Part shown: positions 41,284 to 50,256 of the stretch, in pieces
How positions within the stretch are numbered: position 1 is the stretch's first letter
How the letters are laid out: each line of letters starts with the position of its first letter
NCBI GenBank assembly: GCA_002083655.1
Contig: MSXR01000015.1
Coordinates: forward strand, 62,353 to 126,352
DNA length: 64,000 nt
Source of the DNA: Proteobacteria bacterium ST_bin14
GTDB lineage: Bacteria; Pseudomonadota; Alphaproteobacteria; Sphingomonadales; Sphingomonadaceae
Direction of reading: 5' to 3'
Position numbers and translations under genes: made by a program
Notes under the pieces: model-generated
What the model saw: only the letters and a program-made list of their open reading frames with translations
Told to the model about the DNA's origin: nothing
The model's database searches: none

Positions 41284-42531
41284 CTAGCTGATCAACATCC
41301 CCGCCAGTGCCGCGCTCATCAGATTGGCGAGCGTGCCTGCCGCCAGCGCGCGAATGCCCAGCTTGGCGATCATCGGGCGCTGATTGGGTGCCAGGCTGCC
41401 CGTCGCGGCGATCTGGATCGCAATCGACAGGAAATTGGCAAAGCCGCACAGAGCAAAGGTGACCACGGCGGTCGTGCGCGCCGACAGGTTCTTCATCTGC
41501 CCCAGATCGATGAACGCGACAAATTCGTTCAGCACCACCTTGGTGCCAACCAGACTGCCCGCCGCCGCCGCCTCGCTTGCCGGTATGTTGAGCAGCAGCA
41601 TGAAGGGCGACAGGACGACGCCCAATATCCATTGAAAGGTCAATTCCGGGTGCCCGAACAGCCCGCCCACCGCACCGAGCAGGCCATTGGCAAGCGCCAC
41701 GAGCGACACGAACGCCAGCACCATCGCGGCAACGGCCACGGCAATCCGCACGCCGGTTTGCGCGCCATTGGCGGCCGCCATGATCACATTTTCGGCGCGC
41801 TCAACCTCGACCACAGGATCAACCGGATCGGCAATCTGAATGTCCTGATCGGCGGCGGGCATGGGCGGTACATCGGGCATGATGATCTTGGCCATCAACA
41901 GCCCGCCGGGCGCCGACATGAATGATGCTGCGAGCAGATAAGGCAGCGCCTGCGGCCCCAGCAGCGCTGCATAGGCGGCCAGGATCGTCCCCGCCACGCC
42001 GGCCATCCCGACAGACATCACCGCAAATAACTGGGGTGGCTTCAGCGCAGGCAGATAGGGGGCGATCACCAGCGGGGCTTCACTTTGCCCCACAAAGATG
42101 TTGGCAGCGGCACACAGCGCCTCAACCTTTGACACGCCGATGATCAGTTCAATCGCGCCGCCGACATATTTGATCACCAGCTGCATGATGCCCAGGTGAT
42201 ACAGGACCGCGACAAGGGCCGCGAAAAAGATGATCACCGGCAGCGCGGAAAACGCAAAGGCGGAGCCAAAGGTCGGATCAGTCGCCAGCTTGCCAAAGAT
42301 TAACTGTGTGCCTGCGGCCGCATAGCCAAGCAGCGCCGAAACCCCCAGCGCCATCGTTTCAATGACGCGTTTGCCAGCGGGCACGTACAGCACCAGCACC
42401 GCCATCGCGACCTGCAGGCCAAAGGCGGCGATCACAACGCGCGGGCGGATCAGCCGTTTATTGTTTGACAGCAGAAACGCGGCCAGCAGGATGACGGCGA
42501 TCCCGGAAAGGCCGATAAGCGTCTGGTTCAT
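41284..42531 (-). CDS. Concentrative nucleoside transporter (NupC/CNT family)
   Basis: A 415-aa, about ten-helix inner-membrane symporter: IFVGQSEAPLVIAPYLP, MTV-type VMSVGMAGVAGTILAAYAAL, SFMSAPGGLLMAKIIMPD, VGTKVVLNEFVAFIDLGQM and ALCGFANFLSIAIQIA are CNT landmarks. Nucleoside uptake with H+ or Na+ is expected; specificity is unknown. The start is the ATG at 42531. Confidence 0.93.
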   Translation of the reverse strand: MNQTLIGLSGIAVILLAAFLLSNNKRLIRPRVVIAAFGLQVAMAVLVLYVPAGKRVIETMALGVSALLGYAAAGTQLIFGKLATDPTFGSAFAFSALPVIIFFAALVAVLYHLGIMQLVIKYVGGAIELIIGVSKVEALCAAANIFVGQSEAPLVIAPYLPALKPPQLFAVMSVGMAGVAGTILAAYAALLGPQALPYLLAASFMSAPGGLLMAKIIMPDVPPMPAADQDIQIADPVDPVVEVERAENVIMAAANGAQTGVRIAVAVAAMVLAFVSLVALANGLLGAVGGLFGHPELTFQWILGVVLSPFMLLLNIPASEAAAAGSLVGTKVVLNEFVAFIDLGQMKNLSARTTAVVTFALCGFANFLSIAIQIAATGSLAPNQRPMIAKLGIRALAAGTLANLMSAALAGMLIS

Positions 42532-42637
42532 TGATACCCTTTGCGCACAAAACTCACGCGCCCCCCCGGCTGCGCAAGCGGGCTAGCATACAGCGGTTGG
42601 TCAATTGGGCTAGGGGTGGTTTTGCAACCAGATTTAC

Positions 42638-42740
42638 CGTCCTTGCGAGCACAGCGAGCCGCAGGCGACCGCAGGTCAACCAATCTAGGGCGACACGCGC
42701 TTCACTGGATTGCTTCGCTGCGCTCGCAACGACGAATGGG
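42638..42740. repeat. Dispersed repeat element (second copy)
   Basis: CCTTGCGAGC near 42641 and GCTCGCAACGACG near 42722 form the outer inverted ends. The inner GGATTGCTTCGCTGCGCTCG (42707-42726) is identical to 34435-34454. It occupies most of the 42532-42803 gap between divergent genes, where no small gene is seen. Confidence 0.65.
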
Positions 42741-42803
42741 GGTTGTAGCACCCGGCTGCTGGTGCCGTTTGACGGGCGCGGAAATCTCGCTAGCAATCGG
42801 CGT

Positions 42804-43490
42804 ATGAACCAAAATGATCTCCGCATCCCGCGCTCGCTCTTCGCGCTGTCGATTTTCTATGGCGGCATGGTCTGCATTGCAGGCGTGCTGGGCAATAAGC
42901 AGGTGACGCTCGGGCCGCTTTCCGCGATCGGGCCGATGCTGGGGCTGGGGCCGCTGGCGATTGAGGCGGGGATCTTCGCCTTTTTGATGCTGGTGGTGGT
43001 GTCGAGCGCGATTGCCGAGCTGCACGGCGCGGTGATCGCCAACCGGCTGGTCCGCTTCGGCTTCGTGCCGCTGATCGCCTCGATCCTGTTGTCGCTGATC
43101 GTCCTGGTTATTCCCGCCGCCCCCGACATGGACCCGGCGCGTGCGCAAGCGTTTGAGCTGATGATGGGCGCAACCCCGCGCATCTGGGTGGGCGGCATCA
43201 TCTCCTACGGCATTTCGCAGACGCTGAACGTCTATGTGTTTTCGGCGATGAAAGAGGGAGAGGGCGGCGGGCTGCTGTGGCTACGCGCCGGGATCGCCAG
43301 CATCTTATCGCAGATCGTCGACACATTGCTGTTCGTCAGCATCGCGTTTCTGGGCGTCTTCCCGATCCGCGAGCTGCTGATCGGGCAGATGGTGGTGAAG
43401 GTGGGGCTGTCCGCGCTGCTGGTGCCGCCGCTGATTTATCTGGTGGTGGGTATCGGGCGGTGGCTGGATCGGGCGGGGAATGAGGGCTGA
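42804..43490 (+). CDS. VUT-family (queuosine precursor transporter-like) membrane protein
   Basis: 228 aa, six hydrophobic helices: SLFALSIFYGGMVCIAGVLG, NKQVTLGPL, VVSSAIAELHGAVIANRLVR, IWVGGIISYGISQTLNVYVF and ILSQIVDTLLFVSIAFLGVF. This is the YhhQ/VUT fold, which imports queuosine precursors (preQ0/preQ1) or vitamins. The internal ATG at 42804 begins a natural membrane protein; the upstream frame is repeat DNA. Confidence 0.85.
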   Translation: MNQNDLRIPRSLFALSIFYGGMVCIAGVLGNKQVTLGPLSAIGPMLGLGPLAIEAGIFAFLMLVVVSSAIAELHGAVIANRLVRFGFVPLIASILLSLIVLVIPAAPDMDPARAQAFELMMGATPRIWVGGIISYGISQTLNVYVFSAMKEGEGGGLLWLRAGIASILSQIVDTLLFVSIAFLGVFPIRELLIGQMVVKVGLSALLVPPLIYLVVGIGRWLDRAGNEG

Positions 43491-43519
43491 GATTGGGTGG
43501 GGAGCTGCCGTTTTGGCGC

Positions 43520-43798
43520 TCAGTCGAGACGAACGGTATTGCCTTTCAACAGTCCCGAGCAAACGGCCCCTTCGACGCGCTGGCCGGAGGGGCTGGTGGC
43601 TTCGAAAGCGGTTGCGAAAAGATCACCCTTCCCACAATCAAAATAGGCATAACCCGTGGTCCGAACCTCGGTGTAGCCTTGCGCAAGAAGTGTCTGGGTG
43701 GCGCGATCAGGAGTTGTGAGAGCGACAGGCGCCACAAAAGGAAATGCGGCGAGCAGCGCAATCCCGACCCCGGTTGATCTCAACTTTTTCCGCATCAT
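43520..43798 (-). CDS. Small secreted protein, unknown
   Basis: 92 aa. Signal peptide-like MMRKKLRSTGVGIALLAAFP, then a mature part with two cysteines (GYAYFDCGKGDLFATAFEA, VEGAVCSGLLKGNTVRLD). No family is named, but the Cys pair and export signal suggest a disulfide-bonded periplasmic protein. The start 43798 removes an unlikely 12-residue leader. It runs towards the transporter gene. Confidence 0.65.
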   Translation of the reverse strand: MMRKKLRSTGVGIALLAAFPFVAPVALTTPDRATQTLLAQGYTEVRTTGYAYFDCGKGDLFATAFEATSPSGQRVEGAVCSGLLKGNTVRLD

Positions 43799-43882
43799 AG
43801 AATGAAAAATGCCACATTTGAGCAATGTCAACAACTGGGCGATTGCAGACTAGCCGGTCTTCTGGTCGATCGCTGCCAATCT

Positions 43883-44045
43883 TCCCTTCTCCCATCGGGA
43901 GAAGGATACCGCAGCTTGACAGCTTGCTGTCTAGCGAAGGTTGGATGAGGGGTTCCGCGCTCTCGAGGGGGGTGATCCCCTCACCCAGCTTCGACTAGGC
44001 AGCAAGCTGCCAAGTCTGCGCAGCCCTCTCCCGACGGGAGAGGGA
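43883..44045. repeat. Long palindromic repeat element
   Basis: Left arm 43883-43952 and right arm 43977-44045 are imperfect inverted copies (about 70 bp each). Both contain a TCCC(T)TCTCCC-GGGAGA-type dyad, CAGCTTG-CTGTCTAG/GGCAGCAAGC elements and GATGAGGGG against CCCCTCACC. The gap 43799-44158 before argB holds nothing else visible. Transcribed, it would fold into a very long stem. Confidence 0.75.
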
Positions 44046-44158
44046 TTCCTGCCGCTTGCCCTACCCTTTGGTCGGGGCCTTCTGGTGCGAGCCACATCGC
44101 ATGCCGATCGCACGCGCCCAGCTTTCGCTGGGGTGACGTTTTGGCTAGAGGACGTGCC

Positions 44159-45076
44159 ATGACCAACCCCGCTTCCACCGCCAATCATGCGCCAGACCCG
44201 GCGATGCTCGCCAAGGCGGAAACGCTGACCGAGGCTTTGCCCTATCTTCAGCGTTATGCCGGCAAGACCTTTGTCGTGAAATATGGTGGGCATGCGATGG
44301 GCGATCCGGAGCTTCAGCGCGATTTTGCCGAGGATGTCGTGTTGCTGAAGGCGGTGGGCATCAACCCTGTCGTTGTGCACGGCGGCGGGCCGCAAATTGG
44401 CGCGATGCTGAAAAAACTTGGCGTCGAATCGAGCTTTATCGATGGGCTTCGCGTCACCGATGCACAGACCGCGCAGGTGGCGGAAATGGTGCTGTCAGGC
44501 GCGATCAATAAGGAGATCGTCGCCTGGATTGGCCAGGCGGGGGGGCGAGCCATCGGCATTTCGGGCAAGGATGGCGGTTTTGTGCGGGCAGTAAAGGTCG
44601 AACGCACCACGCGTGACCCGGACAGCAACATCGAACGCGTGGTCGATCTGGGCTTTGTTGGTGAGCCGGAAGCGATTGATCGCAGCGTGATCGACACGAT
44701 TTCGGGCGCAGGCATGATTCCGGTGGTCGCGCCGATCGGCATCGGGGCGGCCGGGATCACTTATAATATCAACGCCGATACGATGGCGGGCGCGATTGCG
44801 GCGGCACTCGGGGCGTCACGCTTGTTCCTGCTCACCGATGTGGCGGGCGTGCTCGACAAGGGCGGGCAGTTGCTGACTGATCTTGATCCGACCGCGATTG
44901 CGGGCCTGCGCGCTGACGGCACGATTAGCGGCGGGATGATTCCCAAGCTGGAGACGTGCATCACCGCGGTTGAGGGGGGGGTGGATGCTGCCGTTATCCT
45001 TGACGGGCGCGTGCCGCATGCGATGCTGCTTGAAATCTTCACCCAGGCAGGGGCAGGGACATTGGTTCACCGCTAA
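44159..45076 (+). CDS. argB: Acetylglutamate kinase
   Basis: 305 aa: TFVVKYGGHAMGDPELQRDF, VGINPVVVHGGGPQIGAMLK, GLRVTDAQTAQVAEMVLSGA, AIGISGKDGGFVRAVKVE, TYNINADTMAGAIAAALGAS and LLTDVAGVLDKGGQLLTDL. The N-terminal helix extension seen in arginine-inhibited hexameric enzymes is present, so feedback control is likely. Phosphorylates N-acetylglutamate in arginine synthesis. ATG 44159 is preferred over an upstream in-frame one. Confidence 0.95.
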   Translation: MTNPASTANHAPDPAMLAKAETLTEALPYLQRYAGKTFVVKYGGHAMGDPELQRDFAEDVVLLKAVGINPVVVHGGGPQIGAMLKKLGVESSFIDGLRVTDAQTAQVAEMVLSGAINKEIVAWIGQAGGRAIGISGKDGGFVRAVKVERTTRDPDSNIERVVDLGFVGEPEAIDRSVIDTISGAGMIPVVAPIGIGAAGITYNINADTMAGAIAAALGASRLFLLTDVAGVLDKGGQLLTDLDPTAIAGLRADGTISGGMIPKLETCITAVEGGVDAAVILDGRVPHAMLLEIFTQAGAGTLVHR

Positions 45077-45136
45077 CCCCTTGCTCACGTGTTTTAGTAT
45101 AGTATAACGCCTGTATAGGCCAATGGAGTGCCCCGA

Positions 45137-45439
45137 TTGATCACGCTTATCCAGATTGCGACCGTCCTGCTCAACCTGGTCTGGTGGATCATCGTCGTCC
45201 AGATCATCCTGTCGCTGCTGATCGCTTTCAACGTGATCAACACCTATAATGATTTTGTCCGCTCGCTGCACCAGGGCCTCGAAAAACTGACCGAACCGAT
45301 CTACCGGCCCATTCGCCGTGTGCTGCCTGATTTCGGCCAGATCGATTTTTCTCCTGCCGTGGTGCTGATCGGGCTGCAGATTGTGCAGATGGTGCTGGGC
45401 AACGTGGCCAATTCGATCCAGACGGGTGCGCCGCTCTGA
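45137..45439 (+). CDS. YggT family membrane protein
   Basis: About 100 aa with two hydrophobic regions: ITLIQIATVLLNLVWWIIVV, QIILSLLIAFNVINTYNDFV, then TEPIYRPIRRVLPDFGQIDF and SPAVVLIGLQIVQMVL. The P-I-Y-R-P-(I/L)-R-R-x-(L/I)-P motif is diagnostic for YggT, implicated in division or osmotic adaptation. The TTG at 45137 has GGAG 8 bp upstream; a GTG at 45128 overlaps that site and is less likely. Confidence 0.9.
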   Translation: MITLIQIATVLLNLVWWIIVVQIILSLLIAFNVINTYNDFVRSLHQGLEKLTEPIYRPIRRVLPDFGQIDFSPAVVLIGLQIVQMVLGNVANSIQTGAPL

Positions 45440-45530
45440 TCGGAGCACGCCTAGCTTCCTTTTCCTGAATCGAACCTGCGCGTCTGCAAAGGGTGGCGCA
45501 GATCGCCCTCGCGCTTTATGGCCCGGCCCC

Positions 45531-46406
45531 ATGAGTGCACAGATCATCGATGGCAAAGCTTTTGCAGCCGGGCTGCGGGGCCGGATCGCCGCACAGGTGG
45601 CGACCTTGCGTGAAGCAGGCGCGCGCGCGCCTGGGCTGGCGGTGGTGCTGGTGGGGGATGATCCCGCCTCCGCCGTCTATGTCCGCAACAAGCACAAGGC
45701 GACGATTGCGGCCGGCATGGCGAGCTTTGAATACCGCCTGCCCGCCGATACCGCGCAGGATGAAGTAATGGCGCTGGTCGCCAGCCTGAACGCCGATCCT
45801 GCGGTTGACGGCATCTTGGTTCAGTTGCCGCTGCCGCCGCAAATTGATGCCGATGCGGTGCTGCTGGCGATCGATCCTGACAAGGATGTGGACGGTTTTC
45901 ACCCCGTCAATGCGGGTCGGCTCGCAACGGGTTTGCCGGGATTCGTGCCCTGTACGCCGCTTGGTTGCGTGATGCTGCTCAAGGATCAGCTCGGCGATCT
46001 GGCCGGGCTGGAAGCGGTGGTGGTTGGCCGATCAAACATTGTCGGCAAGCCGTTGGCGCAATTGCTGATCGCCGAAAGCTGCACCGTCACCGTGGCGCAT
46101 TCGAAAACGCGCGATCTGGCTGGGGTGATCCGCCGCGCCGACATTGTCGTGGCAGCGGTGGGGCGGCCTGAGATGATCAAGGGTGAGTGGATCAAACCCG
46201 GTGCGGTCGTGATCGATGTTGGCATCAACCGCACCGAAGCAGGGCTGGTTGGGGACGTTGATTTTGGCGGTGCGGCCAGCGTGGCCAGCGCCATTACGCC
46301 AGTACCCGGCGGCGTGGGACCGATGACGATTGCTTGCTTGTTGCGCAACACATTGGTGTCGGCATGCCGCCGCGCTGGGGTGGCACTTGACGAGACGTTG
46401 CTATGA
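45531..46406 (+). CDS. folD: Methylenetetrahydrofolate dehydrogenase/cyclohydrolase
   Basis: 291 aa: GLAVVLVGDDPASAVYVRNK with the catalytic Lys downstream (HKATIAAG), DGILVQLPLPPQIDADAV, DKDVDGFHPVNAGRLATG, PCTPLGCVMLL, VVVGRSNIVGKPLAQLLI and TPVPGGVGPMTIACLL. These are the FolD fingerprints. Supplies 10-formyl-THF and NADPH. The stop overlaps the marC-like start by 4 bp (ATGA). Confidence 0.95.
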   Translation: MSAQIIDGKAFAAGLRGRIAAQVATLREAGARAPGLAVVLVGDDPASAVYVRNKHKATIAAGMASFEYRLPADTAQDEVMALVASLNADPAVDGILVQLPLPPQIDADAVLLAIDPDKDVDGFHPVNAGRLATGLPGFVPCTPLGCVMLLKDQLGDLAGLEAVVVGRSNIVGKPLAQLLIAESCTVTVAHSKTRDLAGVIRRADIVVAAVGRPEMIKGEWIKPGAVVIDVGINRTEAGLVGDVDFGGAASVASAITPVPGGVGPMTIACLLRNTLVSACRRAGVALDETLL

Positions 46407-47023
46407 TGGAGCTGTTCATCTCGTCACTGATCACCTTTTTCGTGGTGATCGATCCCCCGGGCTGCGCGCCAATCTATGCTGGACTGACAGCGGGCGTGCC
46501 CGCGGTGCACGCGCGCGCCATGGCGATCCGCGCGGTGTTGATCGCCGGCGCGATCCTGGTGGTGTTTGCGCTGTTCGGGCAAGATATTCTGCGCGCACTG
46601 GGGATCAGCCTGGATAGTTTCCGGATCGCAGGCGGCATCATGTTGTTTATGATCGCGCTGGACATGGTGTTCGAAAAGCGCACGCAGCGCCGCGAAGATC
46701 GTGCGCAAAAACTGCTCGACACGCCAGAGATTGAGGACGTTTCCGTCTTTCCGATGGCGATGCCGATGATTGCCGGGCCAGGCTCCATCGCCAGCATCAT
46801 GCTGCTGATGTCAAAGGGCACCGGGATAGAGCGTACGCTGGTCATCCTTGGCGCGCTGGGGACGATATTGGCGCTGACGCTGCTCGCGTTGATCCTGGCC
46901 GGGCCGCTGATGCGCATTTTGGGCGCGCGGATCGAGGCGGTGGTAACGCGTCTGCTCGGCGTGTTGTTGGCAGCGCTCGCCGCGCAATTCGTGATTGACG
47001 GGATCCGCGCCAGTTTTCCCTAG
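46403..47023 (+). CDS. MarC family integral membrane protein
   Basis: 206 aa, six helices: SSLITFFVVIDPPGCAPIYA at the N-terminus, FGQDILRALGISLDSFRIAG and GIMLFMIALDMVFEK, then SVFPMAMPMIAGPGSIASIM and LLGVLLAALAAQFVIDGI. The D-P-x-G-x-x-P and P-x-x-x-P-x-x-A-G-P motifs are diagnostic for MarC. Transport substrate unknown; once thought linked to multiple resistance. Confidence 0.9.
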   Translation: MMELFISSLITFFVVIDPPGCAPIYAGLTAGVPAVHARAMAIRAVLIAGAILVVFALFGQDILRALGISLDSFRIAGGIMLFMIALDMVFEKRTQRREDRAQKLLDTPEIEDVSVFPMAMPMIAGPGSIASIMLLMSKGTGIERTLVILGALGTILALTLLALILAGPLMRILGARIEAVVTRLLGVLLAALAAQFVIDGIRASFP

Positions 47024-47074
47024 ACGGCCATCCATCTATCGTCGCCATTTGCCCTACGCCCGCCGAAACCGGCG

Positions 47075-48862
47075 CTATCGTATCCGCCACAGCCGAAGCG
47101 GAGACTTGGCGGGCAATGCCACTGGCTCCAGCCAGTCGGGCGCTTCGCCTTTGGCCAGCTTTGCATAAAAGCCTTGTTTCGCCCGCACGGTATAAACGGT
47201 CGATTCAGCCATGTTGGGGCACGTGAGGAGCAGCGTTGCCCCGTGCCGCCGGGCAATTGCGCGGAATTGATCGGCTGAACCGGTAAACGCATGCTGCACA
47301 TCCAGAATCGCATCGCCATTACGGTGATACGGCCCGGCCAAAGCGGAATGATGGGTGAGGGTAATCAGCCTTGGCCCCAGATCGACAAAGGTGAAAATCG
47401 TCTGCGCGGGAAGCCGGTTGAGCACGCCCAGCACCGGAATCGTCGGGCAACTGGCCCCTGCCCGGTTCACGGCCTTTGTGCGCAGGCTTGGCTTGTCGGG
47501 CGCGATATATTTCACCGCAAAACCAACAAATACGCCAGAAATGATGATGAAAGACGCAACGGTGCCAAATACGCGCACCAGCATGGAACGATGTCCCAGG
47601 CACCACGGGAACACGATCCAGCCCAGCGCCACCGCACCCGGCACGGCCAGCAATTGCGCCGCCGCGCCCGCGCGCACTTGCCACAGCATCAGGCCCCCTG
47701 CCAGCAGCGCGAACAACAACACGGCGGACCATGGCACGAAGCGGTCGCTCCGCCGCGCGCGCCACGTGGCGATCATCGCGCCGATCACCCCGATGATTGG
47801 CAATGCCGCCACGGGCAGCGCGTTGCGCCAGGGATGGTCATAGATCGGCTTGGCTTCGCGGACATTGTTCAGCCAATTGCGCGCCAGTTCGGGCGAAACC
47901 TGTTCCGGTCGCCCCACGCATTGCGGAAATACCAACGCAAAGGCGGTGATGATCGCGATACCTGCTGCCGCTGCCAGCGCCAGTCGGATGGGACGTCCAT
48001 CAGGATTGATCCGCGCCAGCACGAACAACAGCGTCCCCGCCTCGATCATCACGCTCAGCCATACCGGGGTTAGCGCGTCACAGCGCAGCACCGCATTGGC
48101 ACTTGATGCGAACAGCACATAGCCAATCGCGCTGCCCCCCGCGAGCGCCAGGCCATATACTGACAGCCGGTCACTCTCCCCCCGGTCCCACACCCAGCGA
48201 AGTGCCGTGATCGCGCCTGCACCTGCCGCATAAGGCAGCATTTCCAGCCCGATGCTAAGCGACACGGCGCTCACCAGCCCCACCACGATGCCACCGCGCC
48301 GTTGGTGTTGGTCGGCCAGCCCGGCCACCGTGATGCTCAGACAGGCAAGCTGCCACCCGTGATGATCGATCCGTTCCGGCATGAACATCAGCATCGTCGC
48401 GGTGCACAACAGCAGGAAAATCAGCGCCAGCGGCCAGGCAACGGGGCTCACCAGCCGCCGCACGGTGAAGGCAAGACCAGCCATCGTCACCGAAAGCGGC
48501 AATAGCGGCGCGATGCCGCAGGCCAGCTTTTCGGCCATCACGGTGCCGACAAACGGCTTGAAGGCCAAAATCAGCGCCGCAATCGGCAAATCGACAATCC
48601 GGCTCCAGTGGATGTCGAAACCGGCAGGCGGATTGAGCCGGTATTGCCGCAAATCATACCAACCCTGCCCGCCGAGCAGCGCACGTACCTGCATCAGGCG
48701 CATATTGTCGTCTGTGTCGCTCAGCGATAGCCACCAGATGCTGGGCCAGCGCTGCCAGATGATGCACATCGCGATCAACGCCCACGCCACCAGCGTCAGG
48801 CTAAGCCAGTTTTTCTGCAGCTCGTGCGCAAATGGCATCTGACGGTTGTTGGTATCGTTCAA
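47075..48862 (-). CDS. GT-C-type membrane glycosyltransferase (STT3/ArnT-like)
   Basis: About 595 aa with some eleven hydrophobic helices. The first periplasmic loop has the GT-C acidic motif SLSDTDDNMRLMQVRALLGG and GWYDLRQYRLNPPAGFDIHW. The C-terminal part is a periplasmic domain with several cysteines (GASCPTIPVL, LLLTCPNM). It probably moves a sugar from polyprenyl-phosphate to a surface glycan or protein. The TTG at 48862 has GAGGGAAG 5 bp upstream; an ATG at 48838 has no such site. It is divergent from gtrA with about 60 bp between. Confidence 0.75.
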   Translation of the reverse strand: MNDTNNRQMPFAHELQKNWLSLTLVAWALIAMCIIWQRWPSIWWLSLSDTDDNMRLMQVRALLGGQGWYDLRQYRLNPPAGFDIHWSRIVDLPIAALILAFKPFVGTVMAEKLACGIAPLLPLSVTMAGLAFTVRRLVSPVAWPLALIFLLLCTATMLMFMPERIDHHGWQLACLSITVAGLADQHQRRGGIVVGLVSAVSLSIGLEMLPYAAGAGAITALRWVWDRGESDRLSVYGLALAGGSAIGYVLFASSANAVLRCDALTPVWLSVMIEAGTLLFVLARINPDGRPIRLALAAAAGIAIITAFALVFPQCVGRPEQVSPELARNWLNNVREAKPIYDHPWRNALPVAALPIIGVIGAMIATWRARRSDRFVPWSAVLLFALLAGGLMLWQVRAGAAAQLLAVPGAVALGWIVFPWCLGHRSMLVRVFGTVASFIIISGVFVGFAVKYIAPDKPSLRTKAVNRAGASCPTIPVLGVLNRLPAQTIFTFVDLGPRLITLTHHSALAGPYHRNGDAILDVQHAFTGSADQFRAIARRHGATLLLTCPNMAESTVYTVRAKQGFYAKLAKGEAPDWLEPVALPAKSPLRLWRIR

Positions 48863-48922
48863 AGAAGCTTCCCTCGCCAGCCTCTGCGCTCTAGTGCGGC
48901 CTCCACAAAGGGCAAGCGGCAC

Positions 48923-49405
48923 GTGAAAACTCTCCATCATCTTGGCAATCAGTTTGGCGATCGGCTGGGTGTGCTGGTTGGCGGGCGCGATGTGGTGGAT
49001 CAGCTGGTCCGCTTCGCGATTGCAGGCGGGCTTTCGACCGTGGTATATTCGGCGGTGTATCTGCCGTTGACGGCGTATGTGTTTCGCGCCGCACAGGCGG
49101 TGTATGCCGTGCCGTTTGCGTTTGCCGTGGCGGTGACGATCGGGTTTTTTCTGCACAGTCGCTGGAGTTTCAAGGGGCATGGCACGCGGGAAACCGGCGG
49201 CCGACAGCAGCTGAAATTCGTGATCGTGCAGGCTATTGGGCTGGCGCTGAATGCCGGCTTCACCTGGGGTGTCACCGCGTTGGCCGGGCTGCCCGCATGG
49301 GTGGCGTTGATTCCGGTGGTGACGATTACGCCAATCGCCACGTTCGCGCTTAACCGGCAATGGGTTTTCGGCGGCTCCCCCAAGCAGGATCCGACGCATG
49401 GATAG
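48923..49405 (+). CDS. GtrA family flippase-like membrane protein
   Basis: 160 aa, four helices: QLVRFAIAGGLSTVVYSAVY, FAFAVAVTIGFFLHSRWSFK, FVIVQAIGLALNAGFTWGVT and ITPIATFALNRQWVF. The F-x-x-(V/A)-G-x-x-(S/N)-T and N-(R/K)-x-W-(V/T)-F ends are GtrA hallmarks. GtrA proteins are thought to flip polyprenyl-phosphate sugars for GT-C enzymes, which fits the divergent neighbour. The GTG start at 48923 is a weak choice. It overlaps the methyltransferase gene by 8 bp. Confidence 0.85.
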   Translation: MKTLHHLGNQFGDRLGVLVGGRDVVDQLVRFAIAGGLSTVVYSAVYLPLTAYVFRAAQAVYAVPFAFAVAVTIGFFLHSRWSFKGHGTRETGGRQQLKFVIVQAIGLALNAGFTWGVTALAGLPAWVALIPVVTITPIATFALNRQWVFGGSPKQDPTHG

Positions 49406-50129
49406 AATCGTTTACGACCGGATGGCGGCGCATGATTCCACCCATTGGTGGTACCGCGCGCGGCGAGAGATTCTGTTCGATTATCTGACGCGAGAGGCTG
49501 CTTTGCCCCGGGATGCGCGCATCCTGGAGATTGGCTGCGGCACCGGGCACAATTTGCCGATGCTGGCGCGATTTGGCAGTGTTGAGGCCATTGAAATTGA
49601 TCCGGTTGCGCGCGGCATCGCCAGTGAGCGGCTCGGCAAGCCGGTGAGCGCTGCCCCCTTGCCTGAACTGCCGGGCATTGAACGCGGCGCTTATGATCTG
49701 ATCGCCGTTCTTGATGTGGTGGAGCATATTGAGGACGATGTCGCAGCGTTGAAGGCGATGCGCGATTGCCTGAAACCCGGCGGCAAAATTCTCATCACCG
49801 TGCCTGCGCACCAGTGGATGTGGAGCGCCCATGATGTGGTGAACCACCACCACCGCCGTTATTCAAAGGCTAGCTTGGGCCGCGCAATTTCAGCGGCGGG
49901 GCTGGGGCATAATGGCCTGCGCTATTTCAATTCGCTGCTGTTCCCGCTGGCCGCCGCTGCACGGGTGGCGGGGCGGATGACGGGGCGCGACGACAGCGAT
50001 GATTCGCCGCCGCCCAAAGCACTGAATACGCTGTTCGAGACAATTTTCGGCTGGGAACGGCATCTGGTGGGCCGCATGCCGCTCCCGCCCGGCGTGTCGA
50101 TTGTCACGCTGGCAGGGTCGGGAACGTAG
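49398..50129 (+). CDS. Class I SAM-dependent methyltransferase
   Basis: A 243-aa Rossmann methyltransferase. Motif I is RILEIGCGTGHNLPMLARFG, then VEAIEIDP, AYDLIAVLDVVEHIEDDVAA and KPGGKILITVPAHQWMWSAH, followed by a C-terminal hydrophobic segment. Such enzymes accompany surface-polysaccharide genes and may modify a glycan or lipid carrier. Translationally coupled to gtrA. Confidence 0.85.
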   Translation: MDRIVYDRMAAHDSTHWWYRARREILFDYLTREAALPRDARILEIGCGTGHNLPMLARFGSVEAIEIDPVARGIASERLGKPVSAAPLPELPGIERGAYDLIAVLDVVEHIEDDVAALKAMRDCLKPGGKILITVPAHQWMWSAHDVVNHHHRRYSKASLGRAISAAGLGHNGLRYFNSLLFPLAAAARVAGRMTGRDDSDDSPPPKALNTLFETIFGWERHLVGRMPLPPGVSIVTLAGSGT

Positions 50130-50256
50130 CGCGGGATCACATGACTTCACCCCGTTCGTCCCGAGCGCAGTTGAGGGGCGTGCCGCAGACGAATCGTGAG
50201 AGGCATGTTTCTCGACTTCGCTGGAAACGAACGGATTTGCATGCGTTAAACTAATG

